In this document: positions 17,151 through 25,193 of the stretch, in pieces
Position numbering within the stretch: the first letter of the stretch is position 1
Layout of the letters: each line of letters opens with the position of its first letter
Assembly (NCBI GenBank): GCA_020638635.1
Contig: JACKIE010000013.1
Location: forward strand, 21,196-85,195
Origin: Planctomycetota bacterium
GTDB taxonomy: Bacteria > Planctomycetota > UBA8742 > UBA2392
Length of the DNA: 64,000 nt
Direction: 5' to 3'
Translations under genes and position numbers: made by a program
The notes under the pieces: generated by a model
Databases searched by the model: none
The model's input: the letters and a program-made list of their open reading frames with translations, nothing else
What the model was told of the DNA's origin: nothing

Positions 17151-18314
17151 CTACGCTCGTGCCGATGCCTCGACCACCGTCACACGGTTTCGGCCAGCTT
17201 CTTTCGACGCATACAAGCCACGATCCGCGCGCAGATTGACCTGGATCTCGTCCTCGCCGGGCAGGACGTGGGTCGCGCCAATGCTGATCGTGACCTTTAC
17301 GCCCTCAAGCAGGGGTGCGGTTTCGACGGCTTCGCGCAGCCTCTCCGCCACTTCCCCAAGGTGCTTCAACGGTGTTTCCTCCAGCAGCACCAGGAACTCC
17401 TCGCCTCCCCAGCGAAACACTTCGTCCGTGCCGCGCAATTCACGGGCCAGCACGCCGGCCAGCCGGACCAGCACATCGTCCCCTACCTGGTGACCGTACG
17501 TGTCGTTGATGCGTTTGAAGTGGTCTATGTCCAGCAGCATGGCGCACAGGGGCGTCTGATTGCGAGCTTGCCGCGCCTTGGCGCGTCTGAATGACTGCAT
17601 GAACGCGTGCCGGTTGGGCAGGTGGGTCAGCCGATCATGCATGGCCAGGTCACGCATGTCACTCGCGTGCGCGCGCGCCCGAGCGTAGTCGGATCGGAGC
17701 TTCGTGAAGGCCGAGAGCAGCACGATGAAGATCAGAGGCGCGATGACAATGTTGATCAGGAACTCGCTGACCACCGTCGGAGGAAGCGCCTTCTGGTTGG
17801 TCATTGAGAATCCACCAAGCATGGCAAGGGACAGCAGGTAGTAACCCGCAGCGAACTTCCACGATGACCGGGCAGGCAGCAGGAAGATGAACAGCGCGGC
17901 ACAGAAGATCAGCCACGGCGACAGATCCAGATAGACGGAAGGATCAAAGCCGTCACGGTGGAGGTCCCACAGCTGCCGACCCCAGCCCGTCAACGCGATC
18001 GCCGGTACCACCACAAGTATGGAAGCACGCAACCGTGCAACCTTGTGCGGCGGTGTAAGAAAGCTCCACCCCAGCAACACGATGAACAGGAACGCCGACG
18101 GCAGCAGAACGAAACGCTCGTACCAGCTTGCCGTATTCTGGACCTCGGCCGCCAGGCCGGCCGCGCCGGCGCCGAGGGCGAACAGCGGCAACAGCCACCG
18201 GAGCAGCCTGTGCTCGGTCCGTTGCGGACGCAGGATGTCGCCGTGCCCTGAGGTGGTGTGCGGAGCCGGCGGTCCACCCCCAGCCCGCTTCCCGAAAACG
18301 GTAGGTTCGTCCAT
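17151..18314 (-). CDS. Membrane diguanylate cyclase (GGDEF), paralogue 2
   Basis: This 387-aa protein has a 35-residue polar N-terminus, six membrane segments (about 38-205) and a GGDEF domain beginning near AMHDRLTHLPNRHAF. The active site GGEEF is at 303-307 and the I-site RGTD at 294-297; both are intact, so it is predicted active and feedback-inhibited. DIDHFKRINDTYGH provides the metal-binding aspartates. It resembles paralogue 1 over its whole length, including a FEFLINIV/QEFLISYV-type sixth helix. The two may differ in signal sensed or in expression. No EAL or HD-GYP phosphodiesterase is in the window. Confidence 0.92.
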   Translation of the reverse strand: MDEPTVFGKRAGGGPPAPHTTSGHGDILRPQRTEHRLLRWLLPLFALGAGAAGLAAEVQNTASWYERFVLLPSAFLFIVLLGWSFLTPPHKVARLRASILVVVPAIALTGWGRQLWDLHRDGFDPSVYLDLSPWLIFCAALFIFLLPARSSWKFAAGYYLLSLAMLGGFSMTNQKALPPTVVSEFLINIVIAPLIFIVLLSAFTKLRSDYARARAHASDMRDLAMHDRLTHLPNRHAFMQSFRRAKARQARNQTPLCAMLLDIDHFKRINDTYGHQVGDDVLVRLAGVLARELRGTDEVFRWGGEEFLVLLEETPLKHLGEVAERLREAVETAPLLEGVKVTISIGATHVLPGEDEIQVNLRADRGLYASKEAGRNRVTVVEASARA

Positions 18315-18365
18315 GGTCGGGACATGCTATCGGATGCGACGGCATTGCGCCAAACTTCGAATCCG

Positions 18366-19340
18366 CTAGCGGGTCTTGATGCCGTAGTCGCGCAGGTCGC
18401 GGTGCATGGCGCGCAGGTACATCGCCAGCACGAAGCCCACGGCCGTGGCGTCCGGCGCGTCGCCCTTCAATTCAAAGCGCAGGCCCAGTGTGCGCCCGGC
18501 GTCGTCATCCAGCGCGATGCGCAACTCGCCGTACTCTGTGCCGTCCGGGTCTTTGCCCGAGTGCAAGTGGATTGCACGGTGCTTGCCGCGCTCGTACTCC
18601 GGGTTGGTGACGTGGCTGAAGTAGCGGTCGATGAATTCGCGGTCGAGCTTGCCGAAGAACTCGCGCACCATGGAGGCGTGGCCGTGCTCGCTGAAGTTGA
18701 CGTTGGCGGGGCCGGTGTTTTTCACCCAGCGCTTGAGCTGGTCCTCGAGGCGATTGGCAACCACGTCGGTTTTGCGCACGTTGCTGCGGGTCAGCATCAA
18801 GGTGCGGGCGCGCTGTTCGTGTGAGCGGCGCTGCACGCCCTCGATTTCGCTGCGCAGCTTCCACAGTTCCTTGTCGCGGTCCTTGAGCTGGCCCTCCAGC
18901 GCGCTGCGGCGGGCGTCCACGTCGCGCAGCAACTCTTCGGCGGCGCTGAGCTCCTCCTGCAGGTTGCCCAGCTCTGCGTCGTGCTGCGCGACAGCGCCTT
19001 CATGTGCCTCCAGCTCGCGGGCGTGCTCGGCCAGTTCCTTGGCGCTGGTCAGCGCGACCGTTACGCCGCTGTTGCCACCGCCAGTAATCTCGTTCAGTCC
19101 TTTCAACAGCCGTTCGCGCTCGGCGTCGGCGCGTTGCCTGGCGGCCTGCACTTCCTCGATGCGCTTGCGCAACTCGTCCAGTGTCTGCCGCTGCTGATCG
19201 CGTACGGCGTCCAGGTCGGCGGCGACTTCCTCGGTCGATTGCGTGAAGGCCGGGTTGCGCCTGCCCAGCAGGATGCCCAACACGGCGCCAAGCACCACGC
19301 CAAGCAGCATGAAGAACAGGCCTGAGGTCACGGCAAGCAT
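18366..19340 (-). CDS. Membrane-anchored coiled-coil protein of unknown function
   Basis: This 324-aa protein begins with one membrane helix (LFFMLLGVVLGAVLGILLG), followed by an extended coiled coil (about 40-200) rich in Glu, Arg and Leu heptads. The C-terminal 120 residues look globular (WVKNTGPANVNFSEHGHASM, then DRYFSHVTNPEYERG and LHSGKDPDGTEYGELRIAL). The general shape is like RmuC or other tethered scaffold proteins, but the RmuC nuclease motifs are not visible. It is separated by 51 bases from the second cyclase gene. I do not recognise the family. Confidence 0.65.
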   Translation of the reverse strand: MLAVTSGLFFMLLGVVLGAVLGILLGRRNPAFTQSTEEVAADLDAVRDQQRQTLDELRKRIEEVQAARQRADAERERLLKGLNEITGGGNSGVTVALTSAKELAEHARELEAHEGAVAQHDAELGNLQEELSAAEELLRDVDARRSALEGQLKDRDKELWKLRSEIEGVQRRSHEQRARTLMLTRSNVRKTDVVANRLEDQLKRWVKNTGPANVNFSEHGHASMVREFFGKLDREFIDRYFSHVTNPEYERGKHRAIHLHSGKDPDGTEYGELRIALDDDAGRTLGLRFELKGDAPDATAVGFVLAMYLRAMHRDLRDYGIKTR

Positions 19341-19437
19341 ATTCCCCTTTTAACTGCTCACCGGCCGGCGTGCACCTGCCGATGGATGCCCCGCGGTGTG
19401 CGCCGCGTTGAGACTCTGTGCGAACAGGGAGGCAGCC

Positions 19438-19590
19438 ATGGGTCAGGTCGGTCGCAAACAGTTCACCAAGGCCAAGCAGCGCAGCCGCGCGGAGGCAAAG
19501 CAGGCCAAGCAGAAGTTTGATGTGGAGAAGTCGGTCGAGAAGCGGGCTGCCACCGGCCGGGGCAAGCCGTCCCGCAAGGGTCGCTCATAG
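19438..19590 (+). CDS. Small basic protein, 50 aa
   Basis: The ATG has AGGGAGG six bases upstream. The product (MGQVGRKQFTKAKQRSRAEA, then lysine- and arginine-rich to the end, RGKPSRKGRS) is about one third Lys plus Arg with no cysteines. It is predicted to be disordered or a single helix and could bind nucleic acid or ribosomes. Its last two codons overlap the stop of the convergent arginase gene by six bases. The strong ribosome site is the main support for it being real. Confidence 0.6.
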   Translation: MGQVGRKQFTKAKQRSRAEAKQAKQKFDVEKSVEKRAATGRGKPSRKGRS

Positions 19591-20571
19591 AATCGTCTTG
19601 CCGAGCGCGCTGGCGATCAGGTCTACCGCCAGCTGGCCGGTCTGGTTGTGCACGTCGAGGATCGGGTTGACCTCGGCCAGCTCCAGGCTGGTGAGCGCGC
19701 CCGTCTCGGCGATCATTTCCATCGCCAGGTGCGCTTCGCGGTAGGTCAGGCCGCCGAACACGGTGGTGCCGGTGCCCGGCGCCACGCGCGGGTCCACGCT
19801 GTCGATGTCGAAGCTGACATGGAGGTAGTCGGTGTTGCGCGTGGCCAGGTTCAGGGCGTCGCGCATCACGGCCGCCATGCCGCGCTCATCGATATCCTTC
19901 ATTGTGAAGGCGTGCACGCCGGAATCGAGGATCGCCTGTTTTTCCTGGCGGTCCAGGTCGCGCAGGCCCACCAGCACGACGTCGTTCGGATAGATCTTGG
20001 GGCAGACGCCGCCGATCTTGGTCAGCACATCAGGCCCCTGGCCCAGGGCCACGGCCACGGGCATGCCGTGGATGTTGCCGGTGGGTGAAGTCAGCGGCGT
20101 GTTCAGGTCGCCGTGGGCGTCGATCCAGATCAGGCCCAGGGTCAGCTCGGTCTTGGGAGTTTCCTGGCGCAGCTCGATCTCTTCTTCTTTATAAGCCGCA
20201 ACCAGCCCGGCGATGGTGCCGATCGCGATGCTGTGGTCGCCGCCGATCACGAGCGGAAAGGCGCCCTTCTTCACGATGCGCTTGACGTGCTCGTGCACCG
20301 CGTCGCAGGCGCGCACGATCATGGGCAGGTGGTTGGCCTTGCCCTCGACCTGCATCTGCTGCTGCTGTGCGCGCTCGACGTCGCGGATCAGCACGTCGCC
20401 GTGGTCCACCACCGCGATTCCCAGGGCTTTCAGTTTTTCCTGCAGGCCGGCGATGCGGATGGCGCTGGGACCCATGCCTACGCCGCGGCGCCCTGCCCCG
20501 TGATCCATGGGCACGCCGAGGATGTGGACTTCCTGGTCCTCCGGAAGATGGTTGAGACGTCTGCTGGCCAT
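19585..20571 (-). CDS. rocF: Arginase
   Basis: This protein of 328 aa belongs to the ureohydrolase family and would hydrolyse arginine to ornithine and urea using two Mn ions. The metal motifs are all present: GGDHSIAIGT, WIDAHGDLNTP, and SFDIDSVDPRVAPGTGT. The segment TSPTGNIHGMPVAVALGQG and the ending EVNPILDVHNQTG are typical of true arginases rather than agmatinases. The usual DGxDP in the last motif is DSVDP here, a mild change. Two nearby ATGs compete, and the one four codons upstream has AAAGG too close to it, so the start is uncertain. No ornithine-using genes are adjacent. Confidence 0.9.
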   Translation of the reverse strand: MASRRLNHLPEDQEVHILGVPMDHGAGRRGVGMGPSAIRIAGLQEKLKALGIAVVDHGDVLIRDVERAQQQQMQVEGKANHLPMIVRACDAVHEHVKRIVKKGAFPLVIGGDHSIAIGTIAGLVAAYKEEEIELRQETPKTELTLGLIWIDAHGDLNTPLTSPTGNIHGMPVAVALGQGPDVLTKIGGVCPKIYPNDVVLVGLRDLDRQEKQAILDSGVHAFTMKDIDERGMAAVMRDALNLATRNTDYLHVSFDIDSVDPRVAPGTGTTVFGGLTYREAHLAMEMIAETGALTSLELAEVNPILDVHNQTGQLAVDLIASALGKTIL

Positions 20572-20792
20572 CAACGGAAGCATACCTTTCAACACGCACC
20601 TCGCGCCAGTGCGCGCGCGGGCCGGGGTGCGAACCGTTGGCGAGGATTTCGGGAATAAAAAAACTCGCCCGCACCGCAAAAGGCCGAATCAACGGCCTTC
20701 GCGGGCCGGAGAATACTTTTCGAACGAAACGCCGTGCGCCGTGCGCCGCAATGGTCGGCGGGGGATGGTCCCCGCCGCAACGGAGCACGGCC

Positions 20793-21032
20793 ATGGACCT
20801 TTCCGCGATTCCCTACCTGCTGATCTCGCGCGAGCTGGATTTCGGCTTCAGTACCGAGCGCGTATACTTGTGCCTCTGCCTGCTGGATCACCTGGTGCTC
20901 GGCGTAGGCCTGAGCCGCGACGAAGCCATGCGCCACATGGTGACCGAACTCGAGGCCAAGTACGACGGCAAGCTCGAAGAGGTGGACGACGACGACGAAG
21001 GCTTCGAGCTCGATGCCTTCCGCCGCAACTAG
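20793..21032 (+). CDS. Small acidic protein, 79 aa, first gene of the ABC-GNAT/terminase-like operon
   Basis: The ATG has GGAG eight bases upstream. The product starts MDLSAIPYLLISRELDFGFS, is helical and ends in an acidic tail (EEVDDDDEGFELDAF). No family is recognised. It lies eight bases before the ABC-GNAT gene, so it is co-transcribed with it and with the terminase-like gene. Its size and position would suit a small adaptor. The upstream gap of about 220 bases holds two hairpins (AAGGCCG/CGGCCTT and GGCGGGG/CCCCGCC) that may be regulatory. Confidence 0.6.
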   Translation: MDLSAIPYLLISRELDFGFSTERVYLCLCLLDHLVLGVGLSRDEAMRHMVTELEAKYDGKLEEVDDDDEGFELDAFRRN

Positions 21033-21040
21033 GGGCCGCC

Positions 21041-22357
21041 ATGTCGATCCTCGACTACGCCGCCCGCAGTTTCGGCATTCAGCCTTATACGCCGGCGCGC
21101 CCGCGGCCGGCTGCGCTGCCCCTGCCCACGCCGGGCGAAAGCCTGGCGCTGGTGGGCCCCAGCGGCGCGGGCAAGACCCTGGCCCTGCATGCGCTGCTGC
21201 GCAACACGCCCGGCGCGCGCGAAGTGAAGCCGCTTACCCGCAAGCAGCTGCGCAAGCCGGTGCTGGAACTGTTCGAGCCCGGGCCGCCCGAGCACGCTTT
21301 GCGCGCGCTGGCCCGCGCGGGGCTCGCCGACGGCCGCCTGTGGTGCCTGCTCGCCGGCCAGCTCTCGGCCGGTGAGCGCCGCCGCCTGGAGCTCGCATTG
21401 GCCCTCCGCGGCGCGCGGCCCGGCGACCTGCTGGTGGCCGACGAGTTCGACGCGCACCTGGATGCGACCACCGCCCGCGTGCTGGCCCAGAACCTGCGCC
21501 GTGTGGCGCAGCGCGCGAAGCTGCGTCTTGCCGTGTCAACACATCGGCCCGAGACGCTGCCTTGCCTCGCGCCGGCGCGTCTGCTCGAGATCGACGACGA
21601 AGCCGCCCGCGAGCTGCCGCTGCCGCCGCCCGTCGAGTTCTCGGATGAAATCGAGATCGTCCAGGGTCGCGCGCGCGACTACGCGCGATTTGAACGCTGG
21701 CACTACCTGGGCCCCGGCCGTCCCGGCCCCACCTGCCTGACGTTGCTTGCGCGTCATGCCGGGCGTGACGTGGGCATCGCGATGTTCGGCTGGCCTCACC
21801 TGCTGCTGGCCGTGCGCGCGCAGGCGCTGCCGAGCCATGCGCCCGCCTGCATCCGGGCCGGGGGTGCCTCCGCACTGAACCGCGACGTTCGGCTGCTGCA
21901 GCGCGTAGTCGTCGATCCGCGCTGGCGGGGCGTGGGCCTGTCGGGGCTGCTGATCCGCGCGGGGTTGCAGCACCTCGGTGTGAAGCACGTCGAGTGCGTG
22001 GCGCAGATGGGCGCCTTCAGCGACTTCCTGCTTGCCGCGGGTTTTCGGTACGCCGGCGAAATCGCGCCGCCAACCACCGTGCGGCGACTTGCCGAGTTCC
22101 TGCAACGGCACGGCATAGCGCCCACAGCGCTGCTGCGGCCGGAATCCCGCGAAGCCTGCATCGAGGCGCTGCATGAGCAGGATGCCGGGCGCCTGCGCAA
22201 GCTGTTGGAACAGTTGTTGCGCGCGCGGGTGGAGACCGGTTTCGGTTCGCGCCGCGGCCGGGCGGGCTTCGATGCCGAGGGCATGCTGCGCAAGGCGATA
22301 GCGCGCCTGGGAGCTCGTCCGGCCTACTTCCTGTGGTCGCGGGAAGGTGCGCAATGA
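21041..22357 (+). CDS. ABC-class ATPase fused to GNAT acetyltransferase-like domain (COG2401-like)
   Basis: This 438-aa protein begins with a compact ABC ATPase. Walker A GPSGAGKT is at 39-46, the signature LSAGE at 109-113, Walker B LLVADEFD at 130-137 and the switch histidine in STHRP at 168. The region between Walker A and the signature is much shorter than in transporters, and no membrane domain is present. Residues about 205-345 resemble a GNAT fold with acetyl-CoA loop VVVDPRWRGVGLSG (289-302). The last 90 residues are helical and basic. This is the arrangement described as an ABC-type ATPase fused to a predicted acetyltransferase. It overlaps the terminase-like gene by four bases. Substrate unknown. 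Confidence 0.82.
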   Translation: MSILDYAARSFGIQPYTPARPRPAALPLPTPGESLALVGPSGAGKTLALHALLRNTPGAREVKPLTRKQLRKPVLELFEPGPPEHALRALARAGLADGRLWCLLAGQLSAGERRRLELALALRGARPGDLLVADEFDAHLDATTARVLAQNLRRVAQRAKLRLAVSTHRPETLPCLAPARLLEIDDEAARELPLPPPVEFSDEIEIVQGRARDYARFERWHYLGPGRPGPTCLTLLARHAGRDVGIAMFGWPHLLLAVRAQALPSHAPACIRAGGASALNRDVRLLQRVVVDPRWRGVGLSGLLIRAGLQHLGVKHVECVAQMGAFSDFLLAAGFRYAGEIAPPTTVRRLAEFLQRHGIAPTALLRPESREACIEALHEQDAGRLRKLLEQLLRARVETGFGSRRGRAGFDAEGMLRKAIARLGARPAYFLWSREGAQ

Positions 22358-23589
22358 ACCAGGCCGAGCTGTTCGAGTTGCTGCGCTATTTTCCCCACGC
22401 GGCGCAACTCAAGTTTCATGCCAGCGATGCGCGCTTCAAGGTGCTGATCGCGGGCGCGCGTTTCGGAAAGAGCGTCGCTTCGGCGCGCGAGACACTGCTT
22501 GAGCTTCTGGCAGGGCCCACCCGGGGCTGGCTGGTCGCACCGACTTACGCCCTGGCAACGCCGGAGTTCAACTACCTTCGTGACGACATGTACCGCCGGC
22601 TCGATGCTACCCCCGCGCAGGGGACCGCACCGCCGCGGCTCGTCTCTCCCTGGGGAGGCGACGTGACAGCGCTGTCGGCCCATCAGCCTGAGTCGCTGCT
22701 GGGGCAGGAGATCGATTGGCTGATCCTGTGCGAGGCCGCGCACCTGAAGCGCGACGCCTTCGAACGCTTCCTGCGCGCGCGGCTTGCAACCCGCAGCGGA
22801 CGCCTGCTGGTTCCCACTACACCACACGGGCACAACTGGATCGAACAGCTCTACGAGCGCGGCCGGGAAGGCGAGCCGGGCTGGGACAGCTTCCAACACG
22901 CGACCTGGGAGAACCCGAACGTGTCGGCATCCGAGATCGAAGCCGCGCGCCGTAGCCTCCCTGAGGACACCTTCGCCGAGCAATATGGCGGCGTGTTCGC
23001 GTCGCGAGCCGGGCGGGTGTACCGGGAGTTCGAGCCCGCCCTGCACGTAGGCGCGCTGGTTGCCCCGCCGGGGGCATGGATATACAAGGCCATCGACTTC
23101 GGCTACACAGCGCCCTTCGCCTGCCTGTGGGGTACGCTTGACGCGGACGGTCGCCTGATGGTGCTGCGCGAGCATTACCAGTCGGGCTGGGGCATCCAGC
23201 AGCATGCCGCGCTGATTCAAGGAGTGGACAGGGGCTTTCGAGACGCGGGCTGCCGGGTCGGCCCGGCGTGGGCTGACCCGGCCGGCGCGCTTGAGCGCAA
23301 ACTGCTGTCCGACGCGGGCGTACACACGCTGAAAGCCGACAATCGGCTGCTGGGCGGGATCGAGACCGTGCGTCAGCGCATGCTGAAGCGCGAGGACGGC
23401 ACGCCGGGGCTGCACATCGACTCGGGTTGCCGCAACCTGCTGCGCGAGTTGGAGGATTGTGTGTGGGCTGAACGCGCGGACCCGCCGGCGCCAGCCCCGG
23501 GTGACGACCACGCCTTGGACGCCCTGCGCTATCTGTGCGTGGCGCTGAGCCGAAAGGTGGACTGGCAGAACCGGGGGACCCTCTGGTAA
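22354..23589 (+). CDS. Terminase large-subunit-like ATPase/nuclease
   Basis: This 411-aa protein has the two-domain layout of phage TerL. The ATPase part shows Walker A AGARFGKS (33-40), an adenine-type APTYALA, a Walker B-like WLILCE (122-127) with Cys in place of the usual Asp, and the coupling motif VPTTPHGHN. The RNase H-like nuclease part shows acidic residues at Asp248 (AIDFGYTAPF), Asp308 (AWADPAG) and the DDHALDALRY motif (384-393). All expected nuclease aspartates are kept. No portal, capsid, protease, small terminase or tail genes are nearby, so it is not part of an intact prophage. Its tight coupling to the ABC-GNAT gene argues for a joint, non-packaging role. Confidence 0.82.
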   Translation: MNQAELFELLRYFPHAAQLKFHASDARFKVLIAGARFGKSVASARETLLELLAGPTRGWLVAPTYALATPEFNYLRDDMYRRLDATPAQGTAPPRLVSPWGGDVTALSAHQPESLLGQEIDWLILCEAAHLKRDAFERFLRARLATRSGRLLVPTTPHGHNWIEQLYERGREGEPGWDSFQHATWENPNVSASEIEAARRSLPEDTFAEQYGGVFASRAGRVYREFEPALHVGALVAPPGAWIYKAIDFGYTAPFACLWGTLDADGRLMVLREHYQSGWGIQQHAALIQGVDRGFRDAGCRVGPAWADPAGALERKLLSDAGVHTLKADNRLLGGIETVRQRMLKREDGTPGLHIDSGCRNLLRELEDCVWAERADPPAPAPGDDHALDALRYLCVALSRKVDWQNRGTLW

Positions 23590-23598
23590 CCTGCGCGC

Positions 23599-23868
23599 AT
23601 GAAGGAGTTTCGTCCATCAACCTGGATCATCCTCGGAATATTGGTGCTGTTCATCTTCGCGCCGGTGTTCTTCCTGGACATCGAAGGTTTTCAGGCCACG
23701 CTGCCGCCGCCGGCGGACAACGGCCTGCGCCCGTCCGTGCCCGACAACGCCCCGATGCGCCCCACCAACCCCCAGTCACCCGGGAACGAGCCACAGGAAC
23801 CGCCAAGCAACCAGCCTGCCAACGTCCCTGGTGACGAAAACGAAGAGCGCGCTAACGAGGCCAACTGA
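23599..23868 (+). CDS. Small single-pass membrane protein with proline-rich tail
   Basis: This 89-aa protein has one N-terminal hydrophobic helix (WIILGILVLFIFAPVFFLDI) and a polar tail rich in Pro, Asn and Gln ending EERANEAN. It starts nine bases after the terminase-like stop, with GAGTTT-rich sequence rather than a clear ribosome site before it. No family is recognised. It may be the last gene of that operon. The tail is probably disordered and outside the cytoplasm. Confidence 0.55.
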   Translation: MKEFRPSTWIILGILVLFIFAPVFFLDIEGFQATLPPPADNGLRPSVPDNAPMRPTNPQSPGNEPQEPPSNQPANVPGDENEERANEAN

Positions 23869-23973
23869 AGCGCGCCATTAGTTGCGTCAATGCGGCTGTA
23901 AAGGCAGCATAGACGGGCTGTTGCAAGGTCGCTCACGTCTGCCGGCGTTTTGGCGCCCGGGAGTTGTCGCCCA

Positions 23974-25182
23974 ATGCTGGGCAAGTCCGACACGAAGGCT
24001 CTCCAGGAAAAACTCGACCTGCTGCAGGCCGAGAATGAGCAGTTGCGCCGCAAGTTGATGCTGCTCAGCGGCGCGGGCTCCACGGGCTCGATGACACTGG
24101 GAAACCTGACCAGCTTCGGGCAGACCCGCGTGCCTGCGCCCCAGGCCACGATTGCCGGCCTTTCTGTCGCCTACCTGATCGTGGACAATCGTTGGCGTGT
24201 GATTCGCTTGAACACGCGCATGGGCGACTTTTTGAACGTCCACAAGGACGTCGTCAATGCCAAGCCCTCTCTCGCTGAGCTGGACAACCTGGAGTGGGCG
24301 CCACACGTGTTCCAGACCCTGCTGCAGGACGCGGGCGAAAGCCATGTCGAGGAGATTTTTGAAGCGGAGCGCCCCAACCCCGTTACCGGGCGCTCGGATT
24401 ACTTCCAGTTCAAGGCCGTCTGGTCCGGCGAGCAGGGCACCGTCACCGTGGAGGACGTTACACGTCTGCGCACCACGCGGCAGTTCTTCGAGCGGCTTGT
24501 GAGCCCCCGCATCGTGGAGCGGCTGCTGGACAGCCAGGAAGACCCGTTCGTCTCGCAGAAGCGCAGCATGTCCGTGCTGTTCGCCGACCTGCGCAGTTTC
24601 ACGACGTTCTGCGAGAACGTGGAAGCGCCAAAGGTGCAGGCGGTGTTCAACGAGTTCTTTGACGTCTGCATGCAGGCACTTGAAGCAAACGACGCTACGT
24701 TGGACAAATTCGTGGGCGACCAGGTGATGGCGCTGTTCGGCGCACCGCTGCCCAACCCCGGGCACGCCTACAACGCGGTGAAGGTGGCCGTGGACCTGCA
24801 GCAGGCCATGCAGCGCACTCGGCGGCGCTGGATTGAAGAAGGGATGTTGCCCAAGGCACTGGTGGACGCCAACCCGGAAATCCTGACGCTGGGCGTGGGG
24901 ATCAACAGTGGCGAGATGCTGCTTGGCATGTTTGGCTCGCAGAAAGCGAACCAGTACACTGTGCTGGGCCACCACGTGAACCTGGCGGCGAGATTGTGCA
25001 GTTTTGCCTCGGGCAACGAAGTGCTGGCCTCGATCGGCACGGTGCAGGAGATCAGCAAGTACGCCAAGGAGAACCCGGCACGGATCGCGATCCCGATCAA
25101 GTTCCGGACCAAGGCGCAGATCGAAGTGAAAGGCATCGCCGAGCCGGTGACGGTGGCGACCCTGGCCTACGAAATGGCCTGA
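23974..25182 (+). CDS. Class III adenylate cyclase with coiled coil and PAS-like domain
   Basis: This 402-aa protein has a short coiled coil (6-32), a PAS-like sensor region (about 58-165, VAYLIVDNRWRVIRLN) and a class III cyclase domain (195-395). Metal aspartates are Asp205 (SVLFADLRSFT) and Asp249 (KFVGDQVMALFG). Lys245 and Thr329 (YTVLGHHVNLAARL) fit ATP rather than GTP specificity, and Asn336 and Arg340 are the transition-state residues. It should make cyclic AMP in the cytoplasm in response to an unknown ligand. No CRP-like receptor is in the window. The ATG was chosen over a TTG eight codons upstream. The next gene starts 11 bases later. Confidence 0.9.
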   Translation: MLGKSDTKALQEKLDLLQAENEQLRRKLMLLSGAGSTGSMTLGNLTSFGQTRVPAPQATIAGLSVAYLIVDNRWRVIRLNTRMGDFLNVHKDVVNAKPSLAELDNLEWAPHVFQTLLQDAGESHVEEIFEAERPNPVTGRSDYFQFKAVWSGEQGTVTVEDVTRLRTTRQFFERLVSPRIVERLLDSQEDPFVSQKRSMSVLFADLRSFTTFCENVEAPKVQAVFNEFFDVCMQALEANDATLDKFVGDQVMALFGAPLPNPGHAYNAVKVAVDLQQAMQRTRRRWIEEGMLPKALVDANPEILTLGVGINSGEMLLGMFGSQKANQYTVLGHHVNLAARLCSFASGNEVLASIGTVQEISKYAKENPARIAIPIKFRTKAQIEVKGIAEPVTVATLAYEMA

Positions 25183-25193
25183 ACGGGGATGAC

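Noticed and set aside
20793..23868. A prophage or its remnant
   Set aside because: Only a terminase-like gene is phage-related. There is no portal, capsid, tail, integrase, lysis gene or attachment repeat in the surrounding sequence.
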